64,000 bases of DNA from Mycobacterium sp. DL. Lineage in GTDB: Bacteria > Actinomycetota > Actinomycetes > Mycobacteriales > Mycobacteriaceae. The stretch spans positions 372,001 through 436,000 of the forward strand of contig NZ_CP155796.1 in the NCBI RefSeq assembly GCF_039729195.1, read 5' to 3'. A program made the translations under genes and the position numbers. Under the pieces are notes generated by a model. It was not told where the DNA came from. It made no database searches and saw only the letters and a list, made by a program, of their open reading frames with translations. Every line of letters starts with the position of its first letter. Position 1 is the stretch's first letter. Positions 27,400 through 36,750 of this stretch are shown here, in pieces.

Positions 27400-29946
27400 A
27401 TGGCGTTGACATCGCACGTCGTGGTCGTCGGCCACGGCATGGTCGGTCACCGGTTCGTCGAGGCGCTGCGCTCACGCGACACCGAGGGGACCTGGCGGGT
27501 GACCGTGCTCGCAGAGGAGGCCGACGCGGCGTACGACCGCGTCGGCCTGACCGGCTACACCGAACACTGGGACCGGACCCGGCTGGCCCTGCCGGGCAAC
27601 GACTATTCCGGTGACTCCCTGGTCGACGTCCGGCTCGGCGGCCGTGTCGCGGAGCTCGACCCGGCGGCCAAAGCGGTCACCACGTCCGACGGCACGCGGA
27701 TCGACTACGACGCACTGGTGCTCGCGACGGGTTCGTACGCGTTCGTGCCGCCCGTGCCCGGGCGCGACCTGCCGTCCTGCCATGTGTACCGCACTCTCGA
27801 TGACCTCGACGCGATCCGCGCCGACGCCGCGCGGGTGTGCCGGTCCAGTGCGACGCCGGTCGGCGTCGTGATCGGCGGCGGCCTGCTCGGCTTGGAGGCC
27901 GCCAACGCGCTGCGCGCCTTCGGCCTGCAACCGCACGTCGTCGAGATGGCGCCCCGGCTGATGGCGCAGCAACTCGACGAAGCGGGCGGCGCTCTGCTGG
28001 GCAGAATGGTCACCGAATTGGGCATCACCGTTCACGCCGGAGTCGGCACCGAGTCGATTCAGCCGGCCCAGCGCAATCGGCCGCTGCGACGGTCGGCCGA
28101 CGACGACTCGATGCGGGTGACGTTGAGTGACGGCTCGTTCATCGACGCCGGACTCGTGGTCTTCGCTGCAGGCGTGCGCCCACGCGACGAGCTGGCCCGT
28201 GAGGCCGGCCTCGAGCTCGCTGACCGCGGCGGCGTACTGACCGACCGATCCTGCACCACAAGCGATTCCAGCGTCTACGCGATCGGGGAGGTCGCTGCGA
28301 TCGACGGTCGGTGCTACGGCCTGGTGGGCCCCGGATACACCAGCGCCGAGGTCGTCGCGGACCGCCTACTGGGCGGGCAGGCCGAGTTCGGTGAGGCCGA
28401 CATGTCCACCAAGCTCAAGTTGCTCGGTGTCGACGTCGCCAGCTTCGGCGACGCGATGGGTGCCACGGCGGAGTGCCTCGAGGTCGTCGTCAACGACGCC
28501 GTCAACCAGACCTACGCCAAGCTGGTGCTCTCCGACGACGCCAAGACGCTGCTCGGCGGCATCCTGGTCGGCGACGCCACGTCGTACGGGGTGTTGCGGC
28601 CGATGGTCGGAGAGTTGTTGCCCGGCGATCCGCTGGCACTGATCGCCCCGGCGGGGTCCGAGGGTGGCGGCTCCGGGCTCGGCGTCGGCGCGTTGCCTGC
28701 GGGCGCGCAGATCTGCTCCTGCAACAACGTCACGAAGGGCGACCTGACCGAGGCCATCGGCTCGGGCTGCTGCGACGTCGCCGAACTGAAGAAGTGCACG
28801 CTGGCCGGCACGTCGTGTGGCTCATGTGTGCCCCTGCTCAAGCAACTGCTCGAGGCCGAAGGAGTGGAACAGTCCAAGGCGCTGTGTGAACACTTCGGCC
28901 AGTCCCGGGCCGAGCTGTTCGAGATCGTCAGCGCGACCGACATCCGGACGTTCTCGGCGCTGATCGAGCGGTTCGGCACCGGCAGGGGCTGCGACATCTG
29001 CAAGCCGGTGGTGGCGTCGATCCTGGCGTCGACCAGTTCGGAGCACATCCTCGACGGCGAGCAGGCCTCCCTGCAGGACTCCAACGACCACTTCCTGGCC
29101 AACATCCAGAAGAACGGCAGCTACTCCATCGTGCCGCGGGTTCCTGGCGGTGACATCACGCCCGAACACCTCATCCTGATCGGTGAGATCGCCCGCGATT
29201 TCGACCTGTACACGAAGATCACCGGCGGTCAGCGCATCGACATGTTCGGCGCCAGGGTCGACCAATTGCCCGACATCTGGCGTCGGCTGGTCGACGGCGG
29301 GATGGAATCCGGGCACGCCTACGGCAAGGCGCTGCGCACCGTGAAGAGTTGTGTCGGCAGCGACTGGTGCCGCTACGGGCAACAGGATTCGGTGCAGATG
29401 GCCATCAACCTCGAGCTGCGTTACCGCGGGCTGCGGGCACCGCACAAGATCAAGATGGGGGTCTCCGGATGCGCCCGCGAATGCGCCGAGGCCCGCGGTA
29501 AGGATGTCGGGGTCATCGCGACCGAAACCGGCTGGAACCTGTATGTCGGCGGCAACGGCGGAGCGACGCCGCGGCACGCGGAACTGCTGGCCGGCGATCT
29601 CGACGACGACACCCTGGTGCGCTACATCGACCGGTTCCTGATGTTCTACGTCCGCACCGCAGATCGCCTGCAGCGCACCGCGCCCTGGGTGGAAGAACGG
29701 GGACTCGAGCACCTGCGCGAGGTGGTGTGCGACGACTCCCTGGGTCTGGCCGACGAGTTCGAGGCGGCGATCGCCCGGCATGTCGAGAACTACGCCTGCG
29801 AGTGGAAGGGCGTGCTCGAGGATCCGGACAAGCTGTCGAGGTTCGTGTCGTTCGTCAACGCGCCGGACATCCCCGATCCCACAGTCGAGTTCACGGAGCG
29901 GTCGGGCCGCAAGGTGCCGATCGGCATGCCGAAGGTCGGAGGGTAG
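27400..29946 (+). CDS. nirB: Assimilatory NADH nitrite reductase large subunit
   Basis: An 848-aa protein with NirB architecture. An N-terminal FAD/NAD(P) reductase has VVVGHGMVGHRF (residues about 6-17) and an NAD motif GVVIGGGLLGLEAA near 157. A BFD-like [2Fe-2S] domain (about 440-500) has CSCNN and CTLAGTSCGSC, and a further Cys pair is GRGCDIC. A C-terminal sulfite/nitrite reductase domain carries the siroheme-[4Fe-4S] ligands CVGSDWC near 652 and GVSGCARECAEA near 690. It reduces nitrite to ammonium with NADH. nirD follows seven bases later, and siroheme-related genes lie just beyond fdxA. Confidence 0.97.
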   Translation: MALTSHVVVVGHGMVGHRFVEALRSRDTEGTWRVTVLAEEADAAYDRVGLTGYTEHWDRTRLALPGNDYSGDSLVDVRLGGRVAELDPAAKAVTTSDGTRIDYDALVLATGSYAFVPPVPGRDLPSCHVYRTLDDLDAIRADAARVCRSSATPVGVVIGGGLLGLEAANALRAFGLQPHVVEMAPRLMAQQLDEAGGALLGRMVTELGITVHAGVGTESIQPAQRNRPLRRSADDDSMRVTLSDGSFIDAGLVVFAAGVRPRDELAREAGLELADRGGVLTDRSCTTSDSSVYAIGEVAAIDGRCYGLVGPGYTSAEVVADRLLGGQAEFGEADMSTKLKLLGVDVASFGDAMGATAECLEVVVNDAVNQTYAKLVLSDDAKTLLGGILVGDATSYGVLRPMVGELLPGDPLALIAPAGSEGGGSGLGVGALPAGAQICSCNNVTKGDLTEAIGSGCCDVAELKKCTLAGTSCGSCVPLLKQLLEAEGVEQSKALCEHFGQSRAELFEIVSATDIRTFSALIERFGTGRGCDICKPVVASILASTSSEHILDGEQASLQDSNDHFLANIQKNGSYSIVPRVPGGDITPEHLILIGEIARDFDLYTKITGGQRIDMFGARVDQLPDIWRRLVDGGMESGHAYGKALRTVKSCVGSDWCRYGQQDSVQMAINLELRYRGLRAPHKIKMGVSGCARECAEARGKDVGVIATETGWNLYVGGNGGATPRHAELLAGDLDDDTLVRYIDRFLMFYVRTADRLQRTAPWVEERGLEHLREVVCDDSLGLADEFEAAIARHVENYACEWKGVLEDPDKLSRFVSFVNAPDIPDPTVEFTERSGRKVPIGMPKVGG

Positions 29947-29952
29947 CCCGCG

Positions 29953-30300
29953 ATGACGCTGCTCGACGACATCCAGGTGTGGACCACTGCGTGCACCCTC
30001 GACTTCCTGCAGCCGTGCCGCGGAGTGGGGGTGCTGCTGCCCGGGGGCGTACAGGCCGCGCTGTTCCGACTCGACGACGGAACCCTGCACGCGATCGGCA
30101 ACATCGACCCGTTCTCCGGGGCCGCGGTGATGTCGCGGGGCATCGTCGGCGACCGCGGCGGTCGGGCCACGGTGCAGTCGCCGCTGAAGAAGCAGGCTTT
30201 CGCCCTCGACGACGGCACCTGTCTCGACAACCCCGAGGTCTCGCTGCCCGTCTACGCGACGCGGATCACCCCCGACGGCGACGTGCAAATCGGCTCCTGA
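29953..30300 (+). CDS. nirD: Nitrite reductase small subunit
   Basis: A 115-aa NirD protein: WTTACTLDFLQPCRGVGVLL opening, ALFRLDDGTLHAIGNIDPFS core and CLDNPEVSLPVYATRI end. The fold is Rieske-like but the CxH...CxxH cluster ligands are absent, as is normal for NirD. It starts seven bases after nirB, so the two are one operon. It supports NirB assembly or activity in the cytosol. Confidence 0.95.
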   Translation: MTLLDDIQVWTTACTLDFLQPCRGVGVLLPGGVQAALFRLDDGTLHAIGNIDPFSGAAVMSRGIVGDRGGRATVQSPLKKQAFALDDGTCLDNPEVSLPVYATRITPDGDVQIGS

Positions 30301-30306
30301 CTGCCG

Positions 30307-30370
30307 CCGCGGAATAGCATTCCTGGCTGCGCTGCCAGCCTCAACCACGACCCGGAATGCTATTCCGCGG
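30307..30370. terminator. 17-base perfect inverted repeat after nirD, with a nested stem
   Basis: CCGCGGAATAGCATTCC at 30307-30323 is perfectly complemented at 30354-30370. The 30-base loop contains a second stem (CTGGC/GCCAG, 30323-30338). It starts six bases after the nirD stop and sits before fdxA. No U-tract follows, so it may be an RNA-stabilising or REP-like element rather than a simple terminator. Confidence 0.7.
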
Positions 30371-30431
30371 TCGAGAATTAGGGACTTTTGGCCCCTGACG
30401 GCAGCCGGGTGTGCCGAATACCGTCGTGGCC

Positions 30432-30785
30432 ATGACCTACGTGATCGGTAGTGCGTGCGTGGACATCGTCGACAAGTCCTGCATGCAGGAATGCCCGGCC
30501 GACTGCATCTACGAGGGCGATCGGGCGATGTACATCAACCCCAACGAGTGCGTGGACTGCGGTGCCTGCCGCATCGCGTGCCGGGTGGACGCCATCTACT
30601 ACGACGCCGACCTGCCCGATGAGGAGGCGCAGTTCCTCGAGGACAACGCCGCCTTCTTCACGCTGACGCTTCCGGGTCGTGATGCGCCATTGGGAGACCC
30701 GGGCGGCGCGCTGAAGGTGGGACGCGTCGGCGCCGACACCCCGCTGGTCGCGGCACTACCGCCGTCGACGACCCAACACCCCTAA
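30432..30785 (+). CDS. fdxA: 7Fe ferredoxin
   Basis: A 117-aa ferredoxin of the FdxA type. The first half has CVDIVDKSCMQECPADC (cluster ligands for [3Fe-4S]/[4Fe-4S]) and the second CVDCGACRIAC. The usual CP after the last ligand is CR here. A Pro/Ala-rich tail extends beyond the core. The ATG at 30432 is preferred over an in-frame GTG at 30411 because family members begin MTYVI. It is a plausible electron donor for neighbouring redox enzymes. The TAA overlaps the stop of the convergent chelatase gene. Confidence 0.93.
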   Translation: MTYVIGSACVDIVDKSCMQECPADCIYEGDRAMYINPNECVDCGACRIACRVDAIYYDADLPDEEAQFLEDNAAFFTLTLPGRDAPLGDPGGALKVGRVGADTPLVAALPPSTTQHP

Positions 30786-31534
30786 CCCTTCGCCGAAACT
30801 GTATTCCATGCGCGAAATGTCGCCTGAAGCCCGCGTGGAATACCGTTTCGGCGGGTGATGGCGCCGGGCACCCCGGCGCGGACGAATCGGTTGGTGATCA
30901 ATCGCGCGACCCGGGGATGGGTGCCCAACGGGTCCGTGACCAGATCGGCGCCGCTGTCGCGCAATCGATCCTGGAACAGCCCCTCGGACAACAGGTATGA
31001 CGCCACCACAACTCGGCCGCCCCGCGCGCGTGCCGCCGCGACCGCGTCGGCCACCCGCGGCTCACCGGTGGCGGCGAACGCCAGCTCGACCCGCGACCCG
31101 ACCATCGCCGACAGCCAGGTCGCCGTCGTGTGCAGATCGCGCATCGCCGCCGGATCCGATGTCCCGGCGGCCGCGAGGATCACCGAATCGCCGGGGCGCC
31201 AGCCACATTCGATCAATCGATCGACGAGCACCCGGATCAGCTCAGGATCGGGACCCAGAGCCCGGGTGACGGTGACGTCGCGATGGCCACTGGCCTGCAC
31301 GTGAGCCGGGATGTCGCTGGTGACGTGGTAGCCGTGGGCCAGAAAGGCCGGCACCAGCACGGTCGGCCGGTCCAGGGTCGCGGCGAGCAGCTCGCCGGGC
31401 GTCGGACCCAGGACGTCGACGAACGCGACGTGCACCGGTTGGTCCACCGCGTCGGAGACCGTCGCGGCGAGGTCGCCGATCAGGGACACCCCGCTCTGCT
31501 TGCGGGTGCCGTGCGCCACCAGCAGCAGGCTCAT
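30782..31534 (-). CDS. CbiX/SirB-like sirohydrochlorin chelatase (Rv0259c-like)
   Basis: A 250-aa protein with the duplicated CbiX fold. The N-terminal half opens SLLLVAHGTRKQSG with the metal-binding His, then VPAFLAHGYHVTSD; the C-terminal half has VILAAAGTSDPAA and VVVASYLLSEGLFQDRL. It inserts metal (Fe or Co) into sirohydrochlorin and would supply siroheme for NirB. It overlaps the HemD-OmpR gene by four bases (ATGA). The last roughly 22 residues (after RAGVPGAITRR) are encoded by a long palindrome and have no reason to be native, so the gene end appears altered. Confidence 0.85.
   Translation of the reverse strand: MSLLLVAHGTRKQSGVSLIGDLAATVSDAVDQPVHVAFVDVLGPTPGELLAATLDRPTVLVPAFLAHGYHVTSDIPAHVQASGHRDVTVTRALGPDPELIRVLVDRLIECGWRPGDSVILAAAGTSDPAAMRDLHTTATWLSAMVGSRVELAFAATGEPRVADAVAAARARGGRVVVASYLLSEGLFQDRLRDSGADLVTDPLGTHPRVARLITNRFVRAGVPGAITRRNGIPRGLQATFRAWNTVSAKG
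30791..30853. repeat. Long palindromic element inside the 3' end of the chelatase gene
   Basis: Arms CGCCGAAACTGTATTCCA (30791-30808) and TGGAATACCGTTTCGGCG (30836-30853) pair over 18 bases with one mismatch around a 27-base loop. The GGAATA/TATTCC part recalls the hairpin at 30307-30370. It lies where fdxA and the chelatase converge and is translated in frame as the last residues of the chelatase. It looks like an inserted REP-like or bidirectional terminator element. Confidence 0.75.
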
Positions 31535-32673
31535 GACGCCTGGGCCTCGTCAACGGGGAGCCGGTAGCCGCGTTTGACCACTGTCGCCACCATCTTCTTG
31601 TCGCCCAACGCGGTTCGCAGCCGCAGCACCGCAGTCTCGACCGCGTGTGTGTCGGTGCCGCTGCCCGGCAGCGCCCGCAACAGGTCGGTACGCGACACCA
31701 CCGCCCCGGGGTGCTGTGCCAGCGCCCGGATCGTCGCCATCGCCGCCGGCGACAGTGTCCTCACCGCGCCGTCGACCAGGACACACGTGCCGCGGATCTC
31801 CAGCAGGTGACCGGCAACCCGGATCGTGCGCGCCTGGAGCAGTGGCAGTTCGTCGGTGATGTGACGGGCCAGCGCGCCCAGTCGCATGCGCTCCGGTGCG
31901 GAGGTCGGCACCCCGACCCGCACCAGCGGGCGCGCGGTCACCGGACCCACACACATCGCGTGCACAGTGGTGCGAAGCGCCGCGAGCACCTCTGCCTCGA
32001 TGCCCATCTCCGTGGCCCTCATCAGCACCGAGGCCACCGCGGGTGCCGAGGTGAAACTGACCGCGTCGAACTTCTGCTCGGCGATCCCGGCCACCAGTTG
32101 GTCGAACTCGCCGTTGCGTGGCGCCGAATGCCAGCGGTACACCCGGATCGGCACCACTTCTGCTCCGGCAGCCCGCAATTCGTCGAGGAACTCGGGGAAC
32201 GGGTCCCAATCCGCGGTGGCTCCGTGCAGTTGCACGGCGATTCGCGCTCCGGCGATGCCGCCCTCGCGCAGGTAGTGCAGCACCTCGCGGGAGGACTCCG
32301 ACTCCGGGGACCACTCCTCGGGTAGGCCTCCGGCACGCAGCGCGCCGGTGGCTTTCGGGCCGCGGGACACGATGCGGGCTTTGCTCAGCGCCGCGGTGAG
32401 CTCGGTGGCCAGGCCCCATCCGTCGGCGGCCGCGATCCAGCCGCGGAAGCCGATGCCGGTGGTGGCGACGACGATGTCCGGTGGAGAGTCGATCAGCGCC
32501 TGGGTGCGCTGGCGCAGCTCGTTGTCATCGGGCAGGGGCACCATCTCGATCGCCGCCGCGGCGGTGACGGTCGCGCCACGACGCTTCAGCAGCGCGCCCA
32601 GTTCCTCGGCGCGCCGCGCTGATGTCACCGCGACCCTGAATCCGGTGAGCGGCGACCAGTCCGGCTCACTCAT
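31531..32673 (-). CDS. Uroporphyrinogen-III synthase (HemD) fused to an OmpR-type DNA-binding domain
   Basis: A 380-aa fusion. Residues about 8-265 form a HemD fold (FRVAVTSARRAEELGALLKR; DIVVATTGIGFRGW; FDAVSFTSAPAV). Residues about 275-375 form a winged helix of OmpR type (LSPAAMATIRALAQHPGAVV; LRTALGDKKMVATVVKRGYR). Rv0260c has the same layout. It likely combines a tetrapyrrole-sensing or synthesis domain with transcriptional control, probably of the nirBD-siroheme genes. It overlaps the downstream chelatase gene (ATGA). Catalytic activity cannot be judged from sequence. Confidence 0.88.
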   Translation of the reverse strand: MSEPDWSPLTGFRVAVTSARRAEELGALLKRRGATVTAAAAIEMVPLPDDNELRQRTQALIDSPPDIVVATTGIGFRGWIAAADGWGLATELTAALSKARIVSRGPKATGALRAGGLPEEWSPESESSREVLHYLREGGIAGARIAVQLHGATADWDPFPEFLDELRAAGAEVVPIRVYRWHSAPRNGEFDQLVAGIAEQKFDAVSFTSAPAVASVLMRATEMGIEAEVLAALRTTVHAMCVGPVTARPLVRVGVPTSAPERMRLGALARHITDELPLLQARTIRVAGHLLEIRGTCVLVDGAVRTLSPAAMATIRALAQHPGAVVSRTDLLRALPGSGTDTHAVETAVLRLRTALGDKKMVATVVKRGYRLPVDEAQAS

Positions 32674-32788
32674 GAGCTCTGTCTATTCAGGTCGTGTTTC
32701 GGCGCGATTAAGCAGCTGTTGCAACGGCATGTCACCCCCGCTCAGACGATGAACTTCCGCTCACCGCATCTGTGTTCTCGCTGTGAGC

Positions 32789-33340
<552 letters not shown>

Positions 33341-33374
33341 CTACCAGCGCGGGCCGCGCCGCGGTACCTCCGGG

Positions 33375-34271
33375 TCAGTCCTCGAACGGCCGTCGGGGCC
33401 GCGACCAGTGCAACCGCACCGTCTGGCCGGGGCGGGCCTGGGCGAGCTCGTCGATGTCGTCGTCGACCACCACGCCGATCACCGGATAGCCCCCGGTCAC
33501 CGGGTGGTCGGGGCCCAGGATGACCGGGAAACCGTTCGGTGGAACCTGGATGGCGCCGCGGGTCGCGCCCTCGCTGGGCAGTTGCCGGTCCGGCTGGCGG
33601 TACTCCAGCGGCATGCCCACGAGTCGGATGCCGACCCGGTCGCTGCGGTTGGTGACCTGCCAGTTGGTGCGCACCAGGATGTCCGGGTCGACGAACCAGT
33701 CGTCCCGCGGTCCGGGCACCACCATGAGCTCGAGCACGTCGTCGGCGATGGCGGCCACCGGCGCCTGGTCGAGTTCGGGGAAGTCGTCGGTGTGCTCGCC
33801 GACCGGCAGCACATCACCTACCCGCAGCGGCAGTGGACCGATCGCGGACATCACGTCGTAGCTGCGCGACCCCAGCACCGGTGCCACGTCGAAGCCGCCG
33901 CGTACCGCCAGATACGAGCGCAGCCCGGAATGCGGTGCCCCGAGGGAGATCACCTCGCCGTCCTGTGCGTGGTGAATGCTGTTGGTGCCGAACGGAACCC
34001 CGTCGACGGCGGGGTCGGTGTCGGCACCGGTGACCGCGATCGCCACGCCGTCCTTGCCGCCGCCGTGCACCCGTGCGGTGAACCCGCCGAGCGTCACCTC
34101 CACCGTCGCCACGTCACCCGGATTGGCGACAAGCCGGTTCGCCAGCGTGTGTGCGCGTCGGTCGGCCGCCCCGGAGCGCGTGACACCCATGTGTGACAGC
34201 CCCGGTCGACCGAGATCCTCGAGCAGGGCCAACGGGCCGGTCTGCAGGATCTCCAGCGTCACGGCGCTCAT
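33375..34271 (-). CDS. pxpC: 5-oxoprolinase subunit C / biotin-dependent carboxyltransferase-like
   Basis: A 298-aa protein with [20 protein letters not shown] at the start, [20 protein letters not shown], and a C-terminal [15 protein letters not shown] region. It matches Rv0263c and the PxpC/KipA family. The ATG at 34271 shares its A with the TGA of pxpB (TGATG), a tight coupling. With PxpA and PxpB it hydrolyses 5-oxoproline to glutamate using ATP. No pxpA is visible in the window. Confidence 0.88.
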   Translation of the reverse strand: MSAVTLEILQTGPLALLEDLGRPGLSHMGVTRSGAADRRAHTLANRLVANPGDVATVEVTLGGFTARVHGGGKDGVAIAVTGADTDPAVDGVPFGTNSIHHAQDGEVISLGAPHSGLRSYLAVRGGFDVAPVLGSRSYDVMSAIGPLPLRVGDVLPVGEHTDDFPELDQAPVAAIADDVLELMVVPGPRDDWFVDPDILVRTNWQVTNRSDRVGIRLVGMPLEYRQPDRQLPSEGATRGAIQVPPNGFPVILGPDHPVTGGYPVIGVVVDDDIDELAQARPGQTVRLHWSRPRRPFED

Positions 34272-34948
34272 CAGCGCACCGCCTGGAACTGCACCCACAT
34301 ACCGGGGGTCAGCAGCGCGGGGTTGTCCCGGTCGACGTCCCACAGCACCGCCGAGGTGCGCCCGATCAGCTGCCAGCCGCCGGGCGATTCTCGGGGGTAG
34401 ACGCCGCTGAACTCGCCGGCGAGCCCGACCGCTCCGACGGGCACCTTGGTGCGCGGGTCCGACCTCCGGGGGACGACGAGACGCTCGTCACCGCCCACCA
34501 GGTAGCCGAATCCCGGTGCAAAGCCACTGAATCCGACGCGCCAGGGACGTCCGGTGTGCCCCGCGACGACCTCGTCGGCGCTCAGTCCGGTCAGCCGGGC
34601 CACCTCGTCGAGATCCTCACCGTCATAGACGACGTCGATGACCACGTCGGCCTGACCGTCGGCAGGTGCGGCTGATTCGGCGATCGCGTCGCGGCTGGGC
34701 CTGACCTGGGCGATCCGCTGCCGTGTCGGTGCCAGATACCGGGACTCCGCCAGCTTCACCAGGACCGTGCGCGCGGCGGGGACGATGTCCACCACGCCGG
34801 GCAATTCCGCCGCCCGCAGGGCATCGGTCCACGCCAGAACCTCAGCGGTGCTGTCGAACTCCAGAAGCAGGGCGCGGTCACCGTAGTCCAGGATGCTGCT
34901 CGCGCCGTCGGTGCGCATCGTCGCCGTCACATTCGATGTCAGGCTCAT
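34271..34948 (-). CDS. pxpB: 5-oxoprolinase subunit B / KipI-like
   Basis: A 225-aa protein with [40 protein letters not shown], and the signature [11 protein letters not shown] followed by [16 protein letters not shown], typical of PxpB/KipI. It matches Rv0264c in position and length. It starts ATG at 34948 and ends in the TGATG junction with pxpC. It forms the ATP-dependent 5-oxoprolinase with PxpC and PxpA. Confidence 0.88.
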   Translation of the reverse strand: MSLTSNVTATMRTDGASSILDYGDRALLLEFDSTAEVLAWTDALRAAELPGVVDIVPAARTVLVKLAESRYLAPTRQRIAQVRPSRDAIAESAAPADGQADVVIDVVYDGEDLDEVARLTGLSADEVVAGHTGRPWRVGFSGFAPGFGYLVGGDERLVVPRRSDPRTKVPVGAVGLAGEFSGVYPRESPGGWQLIGRTSAVLWDVDRDNPALLTPGMWVQFQAVR

Positions 34949-35034
34949 GGAACCAAAGCTACCGCTGAGTAGCTTTACCGGCCATCGATCGCCGGAACCT
35001 CTTCGATCCTTGCCAGAGCAGCCTTAATGCCTGC

Positions 35035-35724
35035 TCACACTGCGGGCTGATAGGTCGGTTCCCGGCGCTTGATGTAGGCGATCACGCGGTAGGTGATCGG
35101 CAGCAGCGCGACCTCGATGACGGTTTTGTACAGCCAGCCCTGGGCGGTGTAGGTGACGAAGTCGCCGAAACTGGTGATGCCGATGACGCTGGCAGCGATC
35201 GCGCAGAACACGATGGTGTCGCCGAGTTGCCCGATGAAGGTCGACCCGACCAGGCGCGCCCACAGGTGCTTCTCCTTGGTGCGTTCCTTGATCAGCACCA
35301 GCGACCACGCATTGAGGGTCTGCCCGACGATGAAGCCGGCAAGCCCGGCGATGATCAGACCGGTGTAGGAGTGCGCGATGTTCTCGAAATGCTCCTGGTT
35401 TTCGTAGAAGTCCGCGGCTGGAAGATAGATCGTCACCCAGAGCGCAAGGGCGGCAAGGATGTTCATCGCGAAGCCGGTGAAGATGGCCCGGCGGGCGGCC
35501 TTGAATCCGTACACCTCGGAGAGCACGTCGCCGATCACGTAGGTCAGCGGGAAGACGATGAAGCCGCCGTCGGTGATGATCGGCCCGAATTCGACGCCTT
35601 TGGTCGCGGTCAGGTTGGAGACGATCACCAGCGCAGTGAAGACGGCGACGAGCACCGGATAGTAGGCCGACCCGACGCGGGCGAAAGCGGCGTGGGTGTC
35701 GGGGTCGGTGGTCTCGCTTGTCAC
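35035..35724 (-). CDS. YhhQ/VUT-family queuosine precursor transporter
   Basis: A 229-aa membrane protein with about six TM segments. It starts YYPVLVAVFTALVIVSNLTA and carries GFIVFPLTYVIGDVLSEVYG, the VUT/YhhQ signature, and later FIVGQTLNAWSLVLIKERT. The family imports 7-deazapurine precursors of queuosine (preQ0/preQ1). GTG start at 35724, 12 bases before the FecB-type gene stop. No queuosine synthesis genes are nearby. Confidence 0.88.
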   Translation of the reverse strand: MTSETTDPDTHAAFARVGSAYYPVLVAVFTALVIVSNLTATKGVEFGPIITDGGFIVFPLTYVIGDVLSEVYGFKAARRAIFTGFAMNILAALALWVTIYLPAADFYENQEHFENIAHSYTGLIIAGLAGFIVGQTLNAWSLVLIKERTKEKHLWARLVGSTFIGQLGDTIVFCAIAASVIGITSFGDFVTYTAQGWLYKTVIEVALLPITYRVIAYIKRREPTYQPAV

Positions 35725-35736
35725 CGGGACATTAGA

Positions 35737-36696
35737 TCAGCCCAGCGCCGCAGCGATCATCTGCGGCAACCTCTCGGCAACCACCGGGTAGGACAGCGTC
35801 GAGGCGTAGGCGATCGCCCCGGCGAGTTCCTTGCCGGTGAAGACGTGGCGCTGCTCGGCGGTCGCGGACAGACCGGCGATCGTGGGGTCGGCCAGCAGAG
35901 CGGCCTGTTCCTCGTCGCTCTCGGTGGTCCAGATGATGACGTCGGCGGAGTCGAGGACCGCGGCCATGTCGTCGCGCGGGATCAACTCCTGGTCGGGTGC
36001 CATGACGGTCAGTCCCATCTGGGTGAGGAACTCATGCCGCCAGTCAGGGCCCTGAACCTGCACGCTGTCCCGGAACAGGGTGCCCTCGAGCAGCAGCACC
36101 GTCTTGTCGGCGAACTGCGGGTTGGCCTCCTTGACCGCGGCGAACTGCGCGTCGACGTCGGCGATGAGCGTCTGCATGTCGTCGTGGCGGAACACCGCCT
36201 GGCCGATGGCCGTGGCCTGGTCTCGCCACGGTTCGAAGAACGCGTTACGCCCGGACTGCGCGATCGTGGGTGCGACGGCCGACAGTCGCGTGTAGGTGTC
36301 CTGGTCGAGGCCGGCATCGGTGGCCACGATCAGGTCGGGCCGCAACCCGGCGATCTGGTCGATCGGCACCCCGTCGGTCAGGTAGAGCACCACTGGTTGG
36401 GCGTCGCCCAGGCGGGGGAACGCCCACGGCCAGACGCCGAACGGTTCGGCGCCGAACCAGTCGGTCACCGCGATCGGGACGACGCCGAGGGCCAGCAGGT
36501 CGTCGGCATCGGTCAAGCCGGCACTGACGACCCGTGTCGGCGGGGCGGGGACCCGAGTCTCGCCGAATACGTGGGTGACGGTCACCGACCCGTCGTCTGC
36601 GACGGTGCCGGGCTCGTCGGATCCGCAGCCGGCCACCAGCAGTGCTACCGCGGCAGTCATCGTCAGAAGTTGGCGCCACGACGCCATCAAGGGCAT
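35737..36696 (-). CDS. Iron-siderophore ABC transporter substrate-binding lipoprotein
   Basis: A 319-aa protein with a lipoprotein signal (AAVALLVAGCGSDEPG, Cys near residue 24) and a class III periplasmic binding fold: VTHVFGETRVPAPPTRVVS, IDQIAGLRPDLIVATDAGLD, and a C-terminal helix. It resembles Rv0265c/FecB2. It binds ferric siderophore outside the membrane for an ABC permease not in the window. Start ATG at 36696; an in-frame ATG at 36687 is possible. Confidence 0.88.
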   Translation of the reverse strand: MPLMASWRQLLTMTAAVALLVAGCGSDEPGTVADDGSVTVTHVFGETRVPAPPTRVVSAGLTDADDLLALGVVPIAVTDWFGAEPFGVWPWAFPRLGDAQPVVLYLTDGVPIDQIAGLRPDLIVATDAGLDQDTYTRLSAVAPTIAQSGRNAFFEPWRDQATAIGQAVFRHDDMQTLIADVDAQFAAVKEANPQFADKTVLLLEGTLFRDSVQVQGPDWRHEFLTQMGLTVMAPDQELIPRDDMAAVLDSADVIIWTTESDEEQAALLADPTIAGLSATAEQRHVFTGKELAGAIAYASTLSYPVVAERLPQMIAAALG

Positions 36697-36750
36697 GTCG
36701 CGAGCTTAGTTATCGGAAAGCGCTGCCGCCGCGTCGGCGGTCTTCGCTCC

